A stretch of DNA of 64,000 nt from TMP-86 sp046347195. Its GTDB lineage: Bacteria > Pseudomonadota > Gammaproteobacteria > Steroidobacterales > Steroidobacteraceae. Of this stretch, positions 33,901 to 43,172 are shown piece by piece. The position numbers and the translations under genes are program-made. The DNA lies in assembly GCA_046347195.1 (NCBI GenBank), contig JAXMGQ010000013.1, positions 31,599 through 95,598 on the forward strand, read 5' to 3'. How positions within the stretch are numbered: position 1 is the first letter of the stretch; every line of letters starts with the position of its first letter. Below the pieces are notes generated by a model. That model saw only the letters and a list, made by a program, of their open reading frames with translations, had not been told where the DNA came from and did no database searches.

Positions 33901-36414
33901 ATGAAGGTATACACGAACTGCACCAACTCGGGTCCGATCAGCGTCTACGTGGACAAAGGCAAAGTCGTGCGTGTCCGGCCGCTGGTCGCCGAAGACAAGG
34001 ACTTCAAGCCGTGGACCATCGATGCCGATGGGCATCGCTACACCCCGGAGAAGAAGTTCAACCTCGGACCCTACGTGCTCACCGAGCGCAACCGTCTCTA
34101 TTCGAAGGACCGCATCCTCACGCCCATGAAGCGTGTCGATTGGGACCCGAACGGCCAGCGCAACCAGCACAACCGCGGCAAGTCGGGCTACGAGCCGATC
34201 AGCTGGGATGAGGCGCTCGAGCTCGTCTCCGGCGAGATCAAGCGCGTGCAGACGACCTGGGGCAAGGGCGCGCTGACCGCGATGACCTCCTCGCACCACA
34301 ACTGGGGCCTCGTCGGTTACAAGATCAGCTCCTTCAAGCGCTTCTTCAACCTGATCGGCTACACGGAAATCTTCGACAACCCGGACAGCTGGGAAGGCTG
34401 GATCTGGGGTTCGGCCCACACCTACGGTTTCTACTGGCGCCTCGGCATGCCCGAGCCCTATGACATGCTCGAGGACGGTCTCAAGCACGCCGAACAGGTG
34501 ATCTATTGGTCGAACGATCCGGAGACCACGCGTGGCGTGTACACCGGGCAGGATTCGGCCATGTGGCGCCGCTGGCTGCGCGAGAAGGGCGTGAAGCAGG
34601 TGGTCATCGACCCGTACCACAACTCGACCGCGGGCCCGATGAACGCCAAGTGGATCGCGCCGCGCATCGGCACCGATGCGGCGCTGGCGCTCGGCATCGC
34701 CTATGTGTGGATCAAGGAAGGCACCTACGACAAGAAGTACATCGCCGACCGGACGGTGGGCTTCGAGAAGTTCGAGGCTTATGTGCTCGGCAAGGAAGAC
34801 GGCGTGCCGAAGACGCCGGGCTGGGCGGCGGAGGAAAGCGGCGTACCGCTGCGAACGATCGTCGCGCTGGCGCGCGACTGGGCGAAGTACCGCACGATGC
34901 TGGGCGCCGGTGCGCGCGGTGGCGAGGGCGGCGCCTGCCGCCAGGCCTATGCGACCGAGTGGGCGCGCCTCATGGTGCTCCTGCAGGCGATGCAGGGCCT
35001 GGGCAAGCCGGGTCGGGGCCTGTGGGGCACCGCGATGGGTGCGCCGTGGAACGCGAACGTGTACTTCCCGGGCTATGGCGATCGCGACGGGCAGATCGCC
35101 CACACGCGCGCCGCGAAGAACAATCCCGTGAACCCGGTGACGCAGAAGCTCTATCGTCTGCTGTTGCCTGAAGCGGTGATGACCGGCAAGACCTCCTGGA
35201 CCGGTGAGAGCTTCCCGAACAAGTCGCTCGAACAGCAGTTCAAGCCTTTCGTCTACCCGATGGAAGGCCACCCGCAGGTGAAGATGTTCTACCGCTACGG
35301 CGGTTCCTTCCCCGGCACGATGACCGACACCAGCCAGTGGGCGCGCATGTACCAGAGCCCGGGCCTGGAGACGGTGGTCAACCAGGACGTGTGGTGGTCG
35401 TCGGAGACGCCGTACGCGGACATCATCCTGCCGGCCTGCACGCAACTCGAGCGCGAGGACATCGGCGAATGGGGCGAGCCGGGCGGACAGACCAAGGGCG
35501 GAAGCTCGGGCTGCAACTACCGCATCGTCGTGCGCATGCAGAAGGCGATCGAACCGCTGGGCGAGTCCAAGTCGGACTACCAGATCTTCACCGATCTGGC
35601 CGAGCGCCTCGGGGTCAAGGAGGAATACACCGAGGGCAACAGCGACGTCGACTGGGCGCGCAGGATCTTCGAGATCTCCGATCTGCCGAAGTTCATCAGC
35701 TGGGAAGAGTTCAACCGCAAGGGTTACTACATGATCCCGCTGCCGGACGATTACAAGTCCACGCCCTCGCTGCGCTGGTATGCCGAAGGGCGCGCCTGCG
35801 ACACGCCGGATCCGAACAACCCGAAGCGCGGGACGGACAAGGGCCACGAGTTGGGCACCTACACCGGCAAGATCGAGTTCGAATCGCAGAGCCTGAAGAA
35901 GTTCGATGCCAACGACGCCGAGCGTCCGCCGCTGCCGCACTACATCCCGAGCTGGGAAGGGCATCGTTCGGAAGGCGCGAAGGAGTTCCCGATCCAGCTG
36001 CTGACGCCGCACCCGCGCTTCAGCTTCCACACGCACTACGACAAGCACGCGGCATGGCTGGACGAGATCCCCGGGCACCGCATCCAGAAGGATGGCTATG
36101 CCTGGTGGCCGGTGCGCATCCATCCGAACGATGCGGCAACACGCGGCATCAAGGATCGCGACATCGTCAAGCTGTACAACAAGCGTGCCACGGTGCTGTG
36201 CATCGCGGTGGTGACCGAGCGCGTGCGTCCGGGCGTGGTTCAGGCCTTCTCCTGTTCGGCGAAGTACGACCTGCTCGAGCCGGGGAATCCGGATTCGCCG
36301 GATCGCGGCGGTTGCGTCAACCTGCTCACGCCGCGGCGCATGACTTCGAAGAACGCACCGGGCATGGCGGCACTTTCGTGCCTCATCCAGGTCGCAAAGT
36401 GGACGGGTAAATAA
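33901..36414 (+). CDS. Transhydroxylase-like molybdopterin large subunit (AthL-like)
   Basis: An 837-residue DMSO-reductase-family protein starting at ATG 33901 (MKVYTNCTNSGPISVYVDKG); a GTG at 33889 is an alternative. It lacks the N-terminal FeS cluster cysteines, like pyrogallol-phloroglucinol transhydroxylase and resorcinol hydroxylase large subunits. SHHNWG (about residues 131-136) and NPDSWEGW (160-167; D162-S163) correspond to the molybdenum-site residues of AthL. Late motifs are HPRFSFHTHYDKHAAWLDEI and DRGGCVNLLTP. No signal peptide, so it is cytoplasmic. It pairs with the FeS subunit 2 bp downstream. It likely hydroxylates or transfers hydroxyl groups on a phenolic ring, but the substrate is inferred only from family. 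Confidence 0.87.
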   Translation: MKVYTNCTNSGPISVYVDKGKVVRVRPLVAEDKDFKPWTIDADGHRYTPEKKFNLGPYVLTERNRLYSKDRILTPMKRVDWDPNGQRNQHNRGKSGYEPISWDEALELVSGEIKRVQTTWGKGALTAMTSSHHNWGLVGYKISSFKRFFNLIGYTEIFDNPDSWEGWIWGSAHTYGFYWRLGMPEPYDMLEDGLKHAEQVIYWSNDPETTRGVYTGQDSAMWRRWLREKGVKQVVIDPYHNSTAGPMNAKWIAPRIGTDAALALGIAYVWIKEGTYDKKYIADRTVGFEKFEAYVLGKEDGVPKTPGWAAEESGVPLRTIVALARDWAKYRTMLGAGARGGEGGACRQAYATEWARLMVLLQAMQGLGKPGRGLWGTAMGAPWNANVYFPGYGDRDGQIAHTRAAKNNPVNPVTQKLYRLLLPEAVMTGKTSWTGESFPNKSLEQQFKPFVYPMEGHPQVKMFYRYGGSFPGTMTDTSQWARMYQSPGLETVVNQDVWWSSETPYADIILPACTQLEREDIGEWGEPGGQTKGGSSGCNYRIVVRMQKAIEPLGESKSDYQIFTDLAERLGVKEEYTEGNSDVDWARRIFEISDLPKFISWEEFNRKGYYMIPLPDDYKSTPSLRWYAEGRACDTPDPNNPKRGTDKGHELGTYTGKIEFESQSLKKFDANDAERPPLPHYIPSWEGHRSEGAKEFPIQLLTPHPRFSFHTHYDKHAAWLDEIPGHRIQKDGYAWWPVRIHPNDAATRGIKDRDIVKLYNKRATVLCIAVVTERVRPGVVQAFSCSAKYDLLEPGNPDSPDRGGCVNLLTPRRMTSKNAPGMAALSCLIQVAKWTGK

Positions 36415-36416
36415 TC

Positions 36417-37253
36417 ATGGCCAAGTACGGAATGGTGATCGATGTCGATCGCTGCGTCGGCTGCTACGCCTGCTGGATCGCCTGCTTCGATGAGCACGTG
36501 AGCGTCGATCACATGCCGATCGCGGCACCGCAGCCCGAATCGGGCCATCGCTGGATGGACGTGAAGCCGATCGAGCAGGGTGTGTACCCGCGCGTCCACA
36601 ACAAGTACATGCCGCTGCCCTGCCTCATGTGCGAGGACGCGCCGTGCATGAAGGTGGGCCCGGAAGGTGCGGTCTATCGCCGCCCCGACGGCATCGTGGT
36701 CATCGATCCGGTGAAGGCCAAGGGCCATCCGGAGATCGCCAAATCCTGTCCCTACGGCGTGATCTACTTGAACGAGCAGTTGAATACCGCGCAGAAGTGC
36801 ACCTACTGCGCTCACCTGCTCGACGATGGCTGGAAGCTGCCGCGTTGCGTCGAGGCCTGCCCGACGCAGGCGCTGGTGTTCGGCGACCTGACGGATTCAA
36901 ACAGCGCCGTCGCACAGCGCATGGCGGAACCCGCCATCGAGGAGCTGCGCCCCGATTGGCAGAACCGGACGCTGACGCGTTTCATCGGACTGCCCAAGCG
37001 CCTCATCACGGGCGAGGTCACGCTGGCCGACAAGCCGGAAGAGCCGGTGCCGGGCGTGGTCGTGATCTTGCGGGCCGCAAACGACGTGCTGACGATCGTC
37101 ACCGACAGCTATGGCGAATTCGAGTTTCGCGAGATGCGGCCGAAGACGCAGTACACGCTGCAGGTGAGCCATCCGGGCTATGCGACGCGGGAAATCGCGG
37201 TCTCGGACAAGGACGACGTCGATCTGGGGGCGATCGTCCTCACGAAGCTCTGA
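36417..37253 (+). CDS. FeS small subunit with C-terminal Cna-B-like domain (AthS-like)
   Basis: A 278-residue electron-transfer subunit. Cysteine groups for three [4Fe-4S] clusters: CVGCYACWIAC (from residue 13), CLMCEDAPCMKV, CPYG and CTYCAHLLDDGWKLPRCVEA-CP. From about residue 195 a beta-sandwich follows (LITGEVTLADKPEEPVPGVV, VTDSYGEFEFREM, YTLQVSHPGYATREIAVSD), as in the transhydroxylase beta subunit. It starts 2 bp after the large-subunit stop, so the two form one unit. It is intact, unlike the paralog at 32908. Confidence 0.88.
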   Translation: MAKYGMVIDVDRCVGCYACWIACFDEHVSVDHMPIAAPQPESGHRWMDVKPIEQGVYPRVHNKYMPLPCLMCEDAPCMKVGPEGAVYRRPDGIVVIDPVKAKGHPEIAKSCPYGVIYLNEQLNTAQKCTYCAHLLDDGWKLPRCVEACPTQALVFGDLTDSNSAVAQRMAEPAIEELRPDWQNRTLTRFIGLPKRLITGEVTLADKPEEPVPGVVVILRAANDVLTIVTDSYGEFEFREMRPKTQYTLQVSHPGYATREIAVSDKDDVDLGAIVLTKL

Positions 37254-37364
37254 GTCGGCTTCGGCTGAAACTTGACGCGGCGTCGCGCACAGCGGCGCCC
37301 GCGCGCCGAGCGGCAGCCCGGGCTGGGTCTGGCCGGGAGCGGTGGACCCCAAGGGATGCGGCAT

Positions 37365-38033
37365 TCATGTGGCGCACCCCCGGGTAGCGTCGAAGGTCCG
37401 GCTGGCCTCGACGATCCTCCCGGCTTTGGCGCAAGGGTCGCAGGATTCGATGTCCGGATCGAGGAAGACGCGATGCGCCTTCAATGCCAACACAGCGATG
37501 CCCGTCGGTGCCGTTGGCGCCGCGCCGTCGAACGCCTCCGGATGCTCGCGGATGAAACGCGCCGTCGCAGCGATGGCGGCATGCGTCGCGCGTTCGACGT
37601 CATCGGCATAGCGGAAGCGCCAGGCGCGCACGCGCTCGTTGATGACTCGCTTGACGTCGTCGCCAGCGAGGATGCCGGCGGCCGCAAAGATGCGGCAATC
37701 GTAGTCGCGACAGGTCTGCGGCCGGTCGGCATAGATACGGCAAGCGAAGGCCTCGAGCATCGGACAGCGCCCGTCATCGCGATACGCCATCAGGTGATGG
37801 CCTGGCGGCTGGCCCCGACCCTGCAGCAGGAAGGCCTCCGGCACCTCGTCATAGGCCACGCAATCTTCAGGCCGCAGGCAGATGTGGTAGGCCGACACGC
37901 AGCAGCCGACGCAACTCCCGCAGGGCACGTTCGAGCCGCCGGTACCCCGCAGCATCGCTTCGGTCTCGCGCAGCCAGGTGCCAAACACGCCCGCATCGAC
38001 GCAGGCAGCATGGGTAGCGGGCGAAGAACTCAT
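37365..38033 (-). CDS. YkgJ-family cysteine cluster protein
   Basis: A 222-residue protein of the zinc/iron-chelating CxxCxxCC family (PF03692): VPCGSCVGCCVSAYHICL, EDCVAY, DGRCPMLEAFACRIYADRPQ and TCRDYDCRIF supply eight or more cysteines. The C-terminal half is helical (HAAIAATARFIREHPEAFDG) and ends with two more Cys (DIESCDPCAKAG). It is cytoplasmic and its role is unknown; metal-centre assembly or metal binding is suggested. It is convergent with the molybdoenzyme operon. Confidence 0.87.
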   Translation of the reverse strand: MSSSPATHAACVDAGVFGTWLRETEAMLRGTGGSNVPCGSCVGCCVSAYHICLRPEDCVAYDEVPEAFLLQGRGQPPGHHLMAYRDDGRCPMLEAFACRIYADRPQTCRDYDCRIFAAAGILAGDDVKRVINERVRAWRFRYADDVERATHAAIAATARFIREHPEAFDGAAPTAPTGIAVLALKAHRVFLDPDIESCDPCAKAGRIVEASRTFDATRGCAT

Positions 38034-38087
38034 GCACCTAGCCTCGCGCAGGCCTCGCTACTGCACGCAGCTTGATTGCGCGCAACG

Positions 38088-39500
38088 CTACTGCTCGCCG
38101 TAGATTTTCACCAGGCGATACAGGTAGTCGCGGCACTGGTAGACCACTTTCACGCGCACGTACTCGTTGAGCCCGTGCACCCCGTTGCCGTCGGGGTCGC
38201 CGAAATCGCCGGAGATGCCGTAGGTCGGAATGCCCACGGGCGTCAGAAACGCGCCGTCGGTGGCACCTGCCGACATCAGGCGCAGTTGCGGCGTGCCCGG
38301 CCACATCTCGCTGGCGAGTTTTTCGGCGGGGCCGAGCACCTTCGGGTCGAGTGGCGGCGGTGGGGCCGGGGCATTGCGCACGTCGCGCAGACTGACATGC
38401 ACGCTCGGGTCGGCGATCACCTGCTCCAGCGTCTTGCGCACCGTCTCGGCGGAAGTACCGGGGAAAATGCGGCAGTTGACATTCGCCGTCGCGCGCTGCG
38501 GCAAGGCGTTGGTGGCGTGGCCGGCGCTCAGCATCGTGGCCACGCAGTTGGTATGCAGGATGGAATTGATATCCGGGTCGCGCTCGAGCAACGCACGCGC
38601 CGGCTCGTTGCCCGGATCCTTCAACAACTCGGTGAACGCCCGCTGCTCCTCGGGTTTACGGGTCGGCATCAGGCGCGTGAAATAATCGCGCGTTGTGTCG
38701 TTGAACGTAACCGCGAATTCATGCGACTGGACGCGCACCAGCGCATTGGCCAGATGATAGATCGCGTTGTCCGGCACCGGACGCGAGCTGTGGCCGCCGG
38801 GATTCGTGACTTCGAGCGTGTAGTCCTGCGACAGCTTCTCGCCGACCTGAATGCCCTGGAACACCGGATTGCCGCGCTCATCGAGCAAACCGCCGCCGCC
38901 CTCATTCAGCGCAAAGGCTGCATCGATCAATGCGCGCTCGTGCGTGGCCAGGTATTCCGCGCCGTTGAAGGCGCCGTTGGTTTCCTCGCCGCAGGTCAGC
39001 GCCAGCTTCAGGGTGTGCTTCGGTCGGTAACCTTCCTGTCGGTAGCGCACCAGCGTATCGACCCACACGGCGGCCATCTCCTTGTCGTCGGCGACGCCGC
39101 GTGCGTAGAAGGCGCCGTTCTCTTCGACCAGCACGAAAGGATCGCGGGTCCAGTCCTCGCGCCTGGCCTCGACCACATCCAGGTGCGCGAGCAGCAGTAC
39201 CGGCCTGGCCTTGGGATCGCGCCCCTGCAGCACGGCTACGAGGCCGCCTTCCTTCGGATGATCGGGCGCGCTGAAGTAATGCAGGTCGCCGTCGCTGAAT
39301 CCCGCGGCCTTCAAGTGCGCGCCCATCCGCTCGGCCGCCAGCGTGCAGCTTCCGGAGGAAAGGGTGGTATTGGTTTCGACCAGTTCCTTGTACAGCGCCC
39401 GGAACGCCACGAGATCAGGCGCCATTGCCGGTGTATACGCCCACACAGGTACGGCAAGCAGCAGTGCAGCAGCGGTTGTCAGTGCCTGGACAGATCTCAT
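38088..39500 (-). CDS. M20-family metallopeptidase, exported
   Basis: A 470-residue zinc peptidase. ATG 39500 (MRSVQALTTAAALLLAVPVW) has GAGG upstream and a signal peptide cleaved near WAYTP. M20 motifs: LLLAHLDVVEA (first zinc His-Asp), ARGVADDKEMAAVWVDTL (bridging Asp region), ALTCGEETNGAFNG (catalytic Glu-Glu), ALNEGGGGLLDE and the dimerisation domain VTNPGGHSSRPVPDNAIYHL. The last zinc ligand lies in GISGDFGDPDGNGVHGLNEY. It should cleave peptides or acylated amino acids in the periplasm. Confidence 0.92.
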   Translation of the reverse strand: MRSVQALTTAAALLLAVPVWAYTPAMAPDLVAFRALYKELVETNTTLSSGSCTLAAERMGAHLKAAGFSDGDLHYFSAPDHPKEGGLVAVLQGRDPKARPVLLLAHLDVVEARREDWTRDPFVLVEENGAFYARGVADDKEMAAVWVDTLVRYRQEGYRPKHTLKLALTCGEETNGAFNGAEYLATHERALIDAAFALNEGGGGLLDERGNPVFQGIQVGEKLSQDYTLEVTNPGGHSSRPVPDNAIYHLANALVRVQSHEFAVTFNDTTRDYFTRLMPTRKPEEQRAFTELLKDPGNEPARALLERDPDINSILHTNCVATMLSAGHATNALPQRATANVNCRIFPGTSAETVRKTLEQVIADPSVHVSLRDVRNAPAPPPPLDPKVLGPAEKLASEMWPGTPQLRLMSAGATDGAFLTPVGIPTYGISGDFGDPDGNGVHGLNEYVRVKVVYQCRDYLYRLVKIYGEQ

Positions 39501-39650
39501 GTGCAATCCTCGTGGTGGTACCGCGGTGGCTTGATTATAGGGGTAGCGCGGCCAGGCGCGGGTGGATCACCGCGAGGCGGTCGCCGGCGCCAACGGAAAC
39601 GTGGACGCAGCCGAACAGCGCGGCATCCAGCGCGCCGAGAACCGCGGCCA

Positions 39651-39681
39651 CGAACCCCTGCCTCGGCGGGGGTTCGTTTTT
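39651..39681 (+). terminator. Hairpin with T-run upstream of ccoN
   Basis: CGAACCCC and GGGGTTCG form a perfect 8-bp stem with a 10-base loop, followed by TTTTT on the plus strand. No plus-strand gene precedes it within kilobases other than the FeS operon far upstream, so it may be a terminator for leader RNA (attenuation) 68 bp before ccoN rather than a gene end. The remaining 39501-39748 shows no gene and no full FNR/Anr box. Confidence 0.4.
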
Positions 39682-39748
39682 CCAGCGCCAGTGCACGCGA
39701 GTGCGATCAGCGTGTAAACTTCTGCCCTGCTCGCCACCGAGATTCACC

Positions 39749-41214
39749 ATGACCACCACCGAGTACTACAACGACCACGTGGTACGCCTGTTCCTGCTGG
39801 CCTCCGCGGTGTGGGGCATCGTCGGCATGCTGATTGGCATGTATGCGGCTGCCGAACTCGCGTGGCCCGGCCTCAATCTCGGCCTTTCGTGGATGACATT
39901 CAGCCACATCCGCCCCGACCACACCTTCGGCGTCATTTTCGCCTTCGGCGGTTCGGCGCTGATGGGCACCTGCTATTACGTCGTACAGCGTACCGGCCAT
40001 ACGCGCCTCGCCTGGGGATCGCTGGCGGAATTCACGTTCTGGGGCTGGCAGCTGATCTGCGTGCTGGCGATGGCGACGATGCCGTTCGGCATCACGCAGA
40101 GCAAGGAATACGCCGAACCCGAGTGGTTCATCGACATCCTGATCGCGATCGTCTGGGTCAGCTTCGGCGCGGTGTTCTTCGCCACGCTGGCGCGCCGGCG
40201 CATACGCCACATCTACGTGGCCAACTGGTACTACGGCGCCTTCATCATCGCGGTCGGGCTGCTGCACATCGTCAACAACCTGGCGATGCCGGTATCGCTG
40301 ACCAAGTCCTACCCGATCTACTCCGGGGTGGTCGACGCGATGGTGCAATGGTGGTACGGCCACAACGCGGTGGCATTCTTCCTGACGGCAGGCTTTCTGG
40401 GAATGATGTACTACTTCGTGCCGCGCCAGGCCAGCAGCCGCTGTGGAGCTACCGCTTCTCGATCGTCAACTTCTGGGCGCTGATCTCCATCTACATGTGG
40501 GCCGGCTCGCATCACCTGATGTACACCGCGCTGCCGGACTGGGTGCAGTCGGTCGGCATGGCGTTCTCGCTGGTGCTGCTGATGCCGAGCTGGGGCTCGG
40601 CGGCGAACGGTCTGCTGACCTTCAACGGCTCGTGGCACCGACTGAAGTCGGACCCGGCGGCGAAGTTCATGGTGATCGCGCTGGTGTTCTACGCCGCCGC
40701 GACCTTCGAAGGGTCGATGATGGCGATCAAGACCGTCAATTCGCTTTCGCACTACACGGACTGGACCATCGCGCACGTGCATTCCGGTTCGCTCGGCTGG
40801 GTCGCGATGATCACCATCGGCTCGCTGTATGCGATGGCGCCACGCGCGCTCGGACGCCCCGCGATGCACTCGAACGCGGCGATGGAACTGCATTTCTGGC
40901 TGCACACGGCCGGCACGCTCCTGTACATCATTGCGATGTGGATCGCCGGCGTCACCGAGGGCGTGATGTGGCGTGCGACGCAGGCAGACGGCACGCTGAC
41001 CTATGCGTTCATCGACAGCCTGCTGGCCATCAAACCGCTGTACATGGTGCGCTGGTTCGGCGGCGTGCTGATCTGGCTCGGCATGTGGGTGATGGCCTGG
41101 AACCTCTGGTACACGGCCGCCGATGCGCGCAGGCGGGTCATCCAGCCGATCCCGGTGCCTATCCCTGAGCCGGTGCCGTTGCAAACCCCGGCACCGCTCC
41201 CGGCTTCGGGTTGA
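39749..41214 (+). pseudogene. ccoN: Cytochrome cbb3 oxidase subunit I CcoN, one frameshift
   Basis: The catalytic haem b/b3-CuB subunit of the high-affinity terminal oxidase. It starts at ATG 39749 (MTTTEYYNDHVVRLFLLASA); haem and CuB ligands are seen in MTFSHIRPDHTFGVIF, WWYGHNAVAFFLTAGFLGMM, WAGSHHLMYTALPDW and AHVHSGSLGW. Near 40430 one C is missing: the frame breaks after FVPRQA and resumes as QQPLWSYRFSIVNFWAL. Everything else is conserved and the operon is intact, so a sequencing indel is likely. Repaired length is about 488 residues. The Pro-rich tail (VPIPEPVPLQTPAPLP) is unusual. Confidence 0.88.
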
Positions 41215-41223
41215 GGAATATCC

Positions 41224-41889
41224 ATGGCCTATCGCCACTTCGAATTCGTCGAGAAGCACGCCTGGACGCTGGGCATCCTGACCGCAGTCATGGTGTCGCT
41301 CGGCGGACTCGCCGAAATCACGCCGTTGTTCGTGGCAGCCCACGATGTCAAGCCGCCGGCCAACGTAAAACCCTACGACCCGCTGCGTCTTGCCGGCCGC
41401 GACGTCTATGTGCGTGAAGGCTGCTATCTCTGTCACTCGCAGATGATCCGCGCGCTGCGCTTCGAAACGCAGCGTTATGGGCATTTCTCAACCGCGGAGG
41501 AGTCGGTGTACGACCGGCCATTCCAGTGGGGCTCCAAGCGCACCGGCCCGGATCTGGCGCGCGTGGGCGGCAAGTATTCGGACGAGTGGCAGCGCGCACA
41601 CCTGCTGGATCCGCGTGCCGTCGTGCCGCCCTCGAACATGCCCGCCTATCCCTGGCTTGCAACGGTGGCGGTCGACGGCGCCGATATCGCAGCGCGGATG
41701 CGCACGCTGCGCACCCTCGGCGATCCATACTCCGATGCGGACATCAGCGGCGCCCCCAAGGCAGTCGAAGGAAAGACCGAACTCGACGCGCTGATCGCCT
41801 ACCTGCAGGGCCTGGGCATCGCCAACGAGCCGCAGCCCGCGCAAACCGCCGGCACCAACCCGCTGCCGGCCGAGGGGAACGCACCGTGA
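41224..41889 (+). CDS. ccoO: Cytochrome cbb3 oxidase subunit II CcoO
   Basis: A 221-residue membrane-anchored mono-haem cytochrome c. N-terminal anchor HAWTLGILTAVMVSLGGLAE, then the family start ITPLF and the haem site GCYLCHSQMIRALRFETQRY. RTGPDLARVGGKYSDEWQRA and VPPSNMPAYPWL hold the distal Met. It starts 9 bp after ccoN and overlaps ccoQ by GTGA. Confidence 0.95.
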   Translation: MAYRHFEFVEKHAWTLGILTAVMVSLGGLAEITPLFVAAHDVKPPANVKPYDPLRLAGRDVYVREGCYLCHSQMIRALRFETQRYGHFSTAEESVYDRPFQWGSKRTGPDLARVGGKYSDEWQRAHLLDPRAVVPPSNMPAYPWLATVAVDGADIAARMRTLRTLGDPYSDADISGAPKAVEGKTELDALIAYLQGLGIANEPQPAQTAGTNPLPAEGNAP

Positions 41890-42080
41890 GCCCGGCCTGG
41901 GGACATCTTGTCGGAGTGCTGATTCTGCTGATGATGGCGGCGTTCATCGGCATCTGGATCTGGGTCTGGCTGCCGCATCACAAGCGCACCTTCGACAGAC
42001 TGGCCACACTGCCGATGTCGGACTGCAGCGTCGCGGCGACCGATGCGATTCAGACCACCGATGCACAGGAGCGCCGATGA
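41886..42080 (+). CDS. ccoQ: Cytochrome cbb3 oxidase small subunit CcoQ
   Basis: A 64-residue single-span protein started at GTG 41886 (VSPAWGHLVGVLILLMMAAF), overlapping ccoO by 4 bases; it ends overlapping ccoP by 4 bases (ATGA). The membrane helix FIGIWIWVWLPHHKRTFDRLA with its HHKRTFDRLA-type tail is the CcoQ signature. It stabilises the complex. Confidence 0.88.
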   Translation: MSPAWGHLVGVLILLMMAAFIGIWIWVWLPHHKRTFDRLATLPMSDCSVAATDAIQTTDAQERR

Positions 42081-42988
42081 ACAGCGGCTGGTCGTGGTGG
42101 GTCATTGGCCTCATCATCTTCAATCTCGGGCTGACCTTCTTTCTGTTCCTGTGGGCGCCACGTGCGAAGGTGCCGGTACTGCCCGACGGCACGACCGGCC
42201 ACGTCTGGGCCCATGGCGTGTTGCGCGAGGGGATGCACCGGCTGCCGCGCTGGTGGATCGTCCTCTCGTTCGCGATGTATGTCCTCGCAATCGGCTACTT
42301 CGTGCTGTACCCGGGTTTCGGCGACCGCAAGGGCACGCTCGATTGGACGTCTGCGAAGGAACTCGCCGCCGACACTGCCGCCAACGCCGCGAAACTCGAT
42401 CCACTGCTCAAACGCCTGGGCGCGATGAGTGTGGAAGCCGTCGCCGCCGATCCTCAAGGCCACAGGCTCGGCCAGCGTCTGTTCATCGACAACTGCGCGG
42501 CCTGCCATGGCTCGGCAGGCCACGGCAATCCGCTGCTCGGCGCGCCGGACCTTACCGACAATGATTGGCTCTATGGCGGCACCGCGCAGGACATCACGAC
42601 ATCGATCCAGGGCGGACGCGCAGGCGTGATGCCTCCATGGAATGCTCTGGGCGAGCCGGTGGTGAAGAACCTTGCTCAGTACGTGCTGAGTCTGTCCGGC
42701 CAGCCGCATGACGCGGCAGCGGCGGCGGCCGGCGAGCCGCTGTTCAAGACCACCTGCATCGCCTGTCACGGACCGGAGGGCAAGGGCAATCCGCTGCTGG
42801 GCGCGCCGAACCTGACCGACAAGATCTGGCTGTATGGCGGCACGCCGGGGGCGATCGAAACGACCATTCGCGACGGCCGTCATGGCCAGATGCCGGCGTG
42901 GAGTCCACGTCTGTCAGATCCAGACACCCATGTGCTGGCGGGCTACGTCTATCATCTGTCGCATCATGGGCAAGCCGCTGCACAGTAA
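42077..42988 (+). CDS. ccoP: Cytochrome cbb3 oxidase di-haem subunit CcoP
   Basis: A 303-residue electron-entry subunit with two membrane spans (SWWVIGLIIFNLGLTFFLFL; WWIVLSFAMYVLAIGYFVLY) and two haem c sites, CAACHGSAGHGNPLLGAPDL and CIACHGPEGKGNPLLGAPNL. Each is followed by a Met-containing loop (GVMPPWNALG; GQMPAWSPRL). The second haem domain repeats the first closely. It completes the NOQP order. Confidence 0.95.
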   Translation: MNSGWSWWVIGLIIFNLGLTFFLFLWAPRAKVPVLPDGTTGHVWAHGVLREGMHRLPRWWIVLSFAMYVLAIGYFVLYPGFGDRKGTLDWTSAKELAADTAANAAKLDPLLKRLGAMSVEAVAADPQGHRLGQRLFIDNCAACHGSAGHGNPLLGAPDLTDNDWLYGGTAQDITTSIQGGRAGVMPPWNALGEPVVKNLAQYVLSLSGQPHDAAAAAAGEPLFKTTCIACHGPEGKGNPLLGAPNLTDKIWLYGGTPGAIETTIRDGRHGQMPAWSPRLSDPDTHVLAGYVYHLSHHGQAAAQ

Positions 42989-43172
42989 TCCGCTCCAAGG
43001 ATCCTGGTACTCGCTACCGGTGGCCTGGCTGGGCATCGGCATATTTGGCGCCTCGCTCGCCGGCTGCATCTGGCTGATCATCGTCAGCTCGCGCTACGAC
43101 GACATTCGCATCCCCACCGCTCATCAGGTCTTCGGCGTGCCGGCGCGGCCACCCGGACCCCGATCGCCGTGA
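42966..43172 (+). CDS. Small cbb3-associated membrane protein (FixH/CcoH-like N-terminus)
   Basis: A 68-residue protein from ATG 42966, overlapping the ccoP end by 23 bases. NPLQGSWYSLPVAWLGIGIF followed by GASLAGCIWLIIVSSRYDDI resembles the N-terminal anchor of FixH/CcoH, but the usual periplasmic domain is missing: the protein ends after a Pro-rich tail (ARPPGPRSP). It may be a short accessory subunit. Confidence 0.55.
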   Translation: MGKPLHSNPLQGSWYSLPVAWLGIGIFGASLAGCIWLIIVSSRYDDIRIPTAHQVFGVPARPPGPRSP

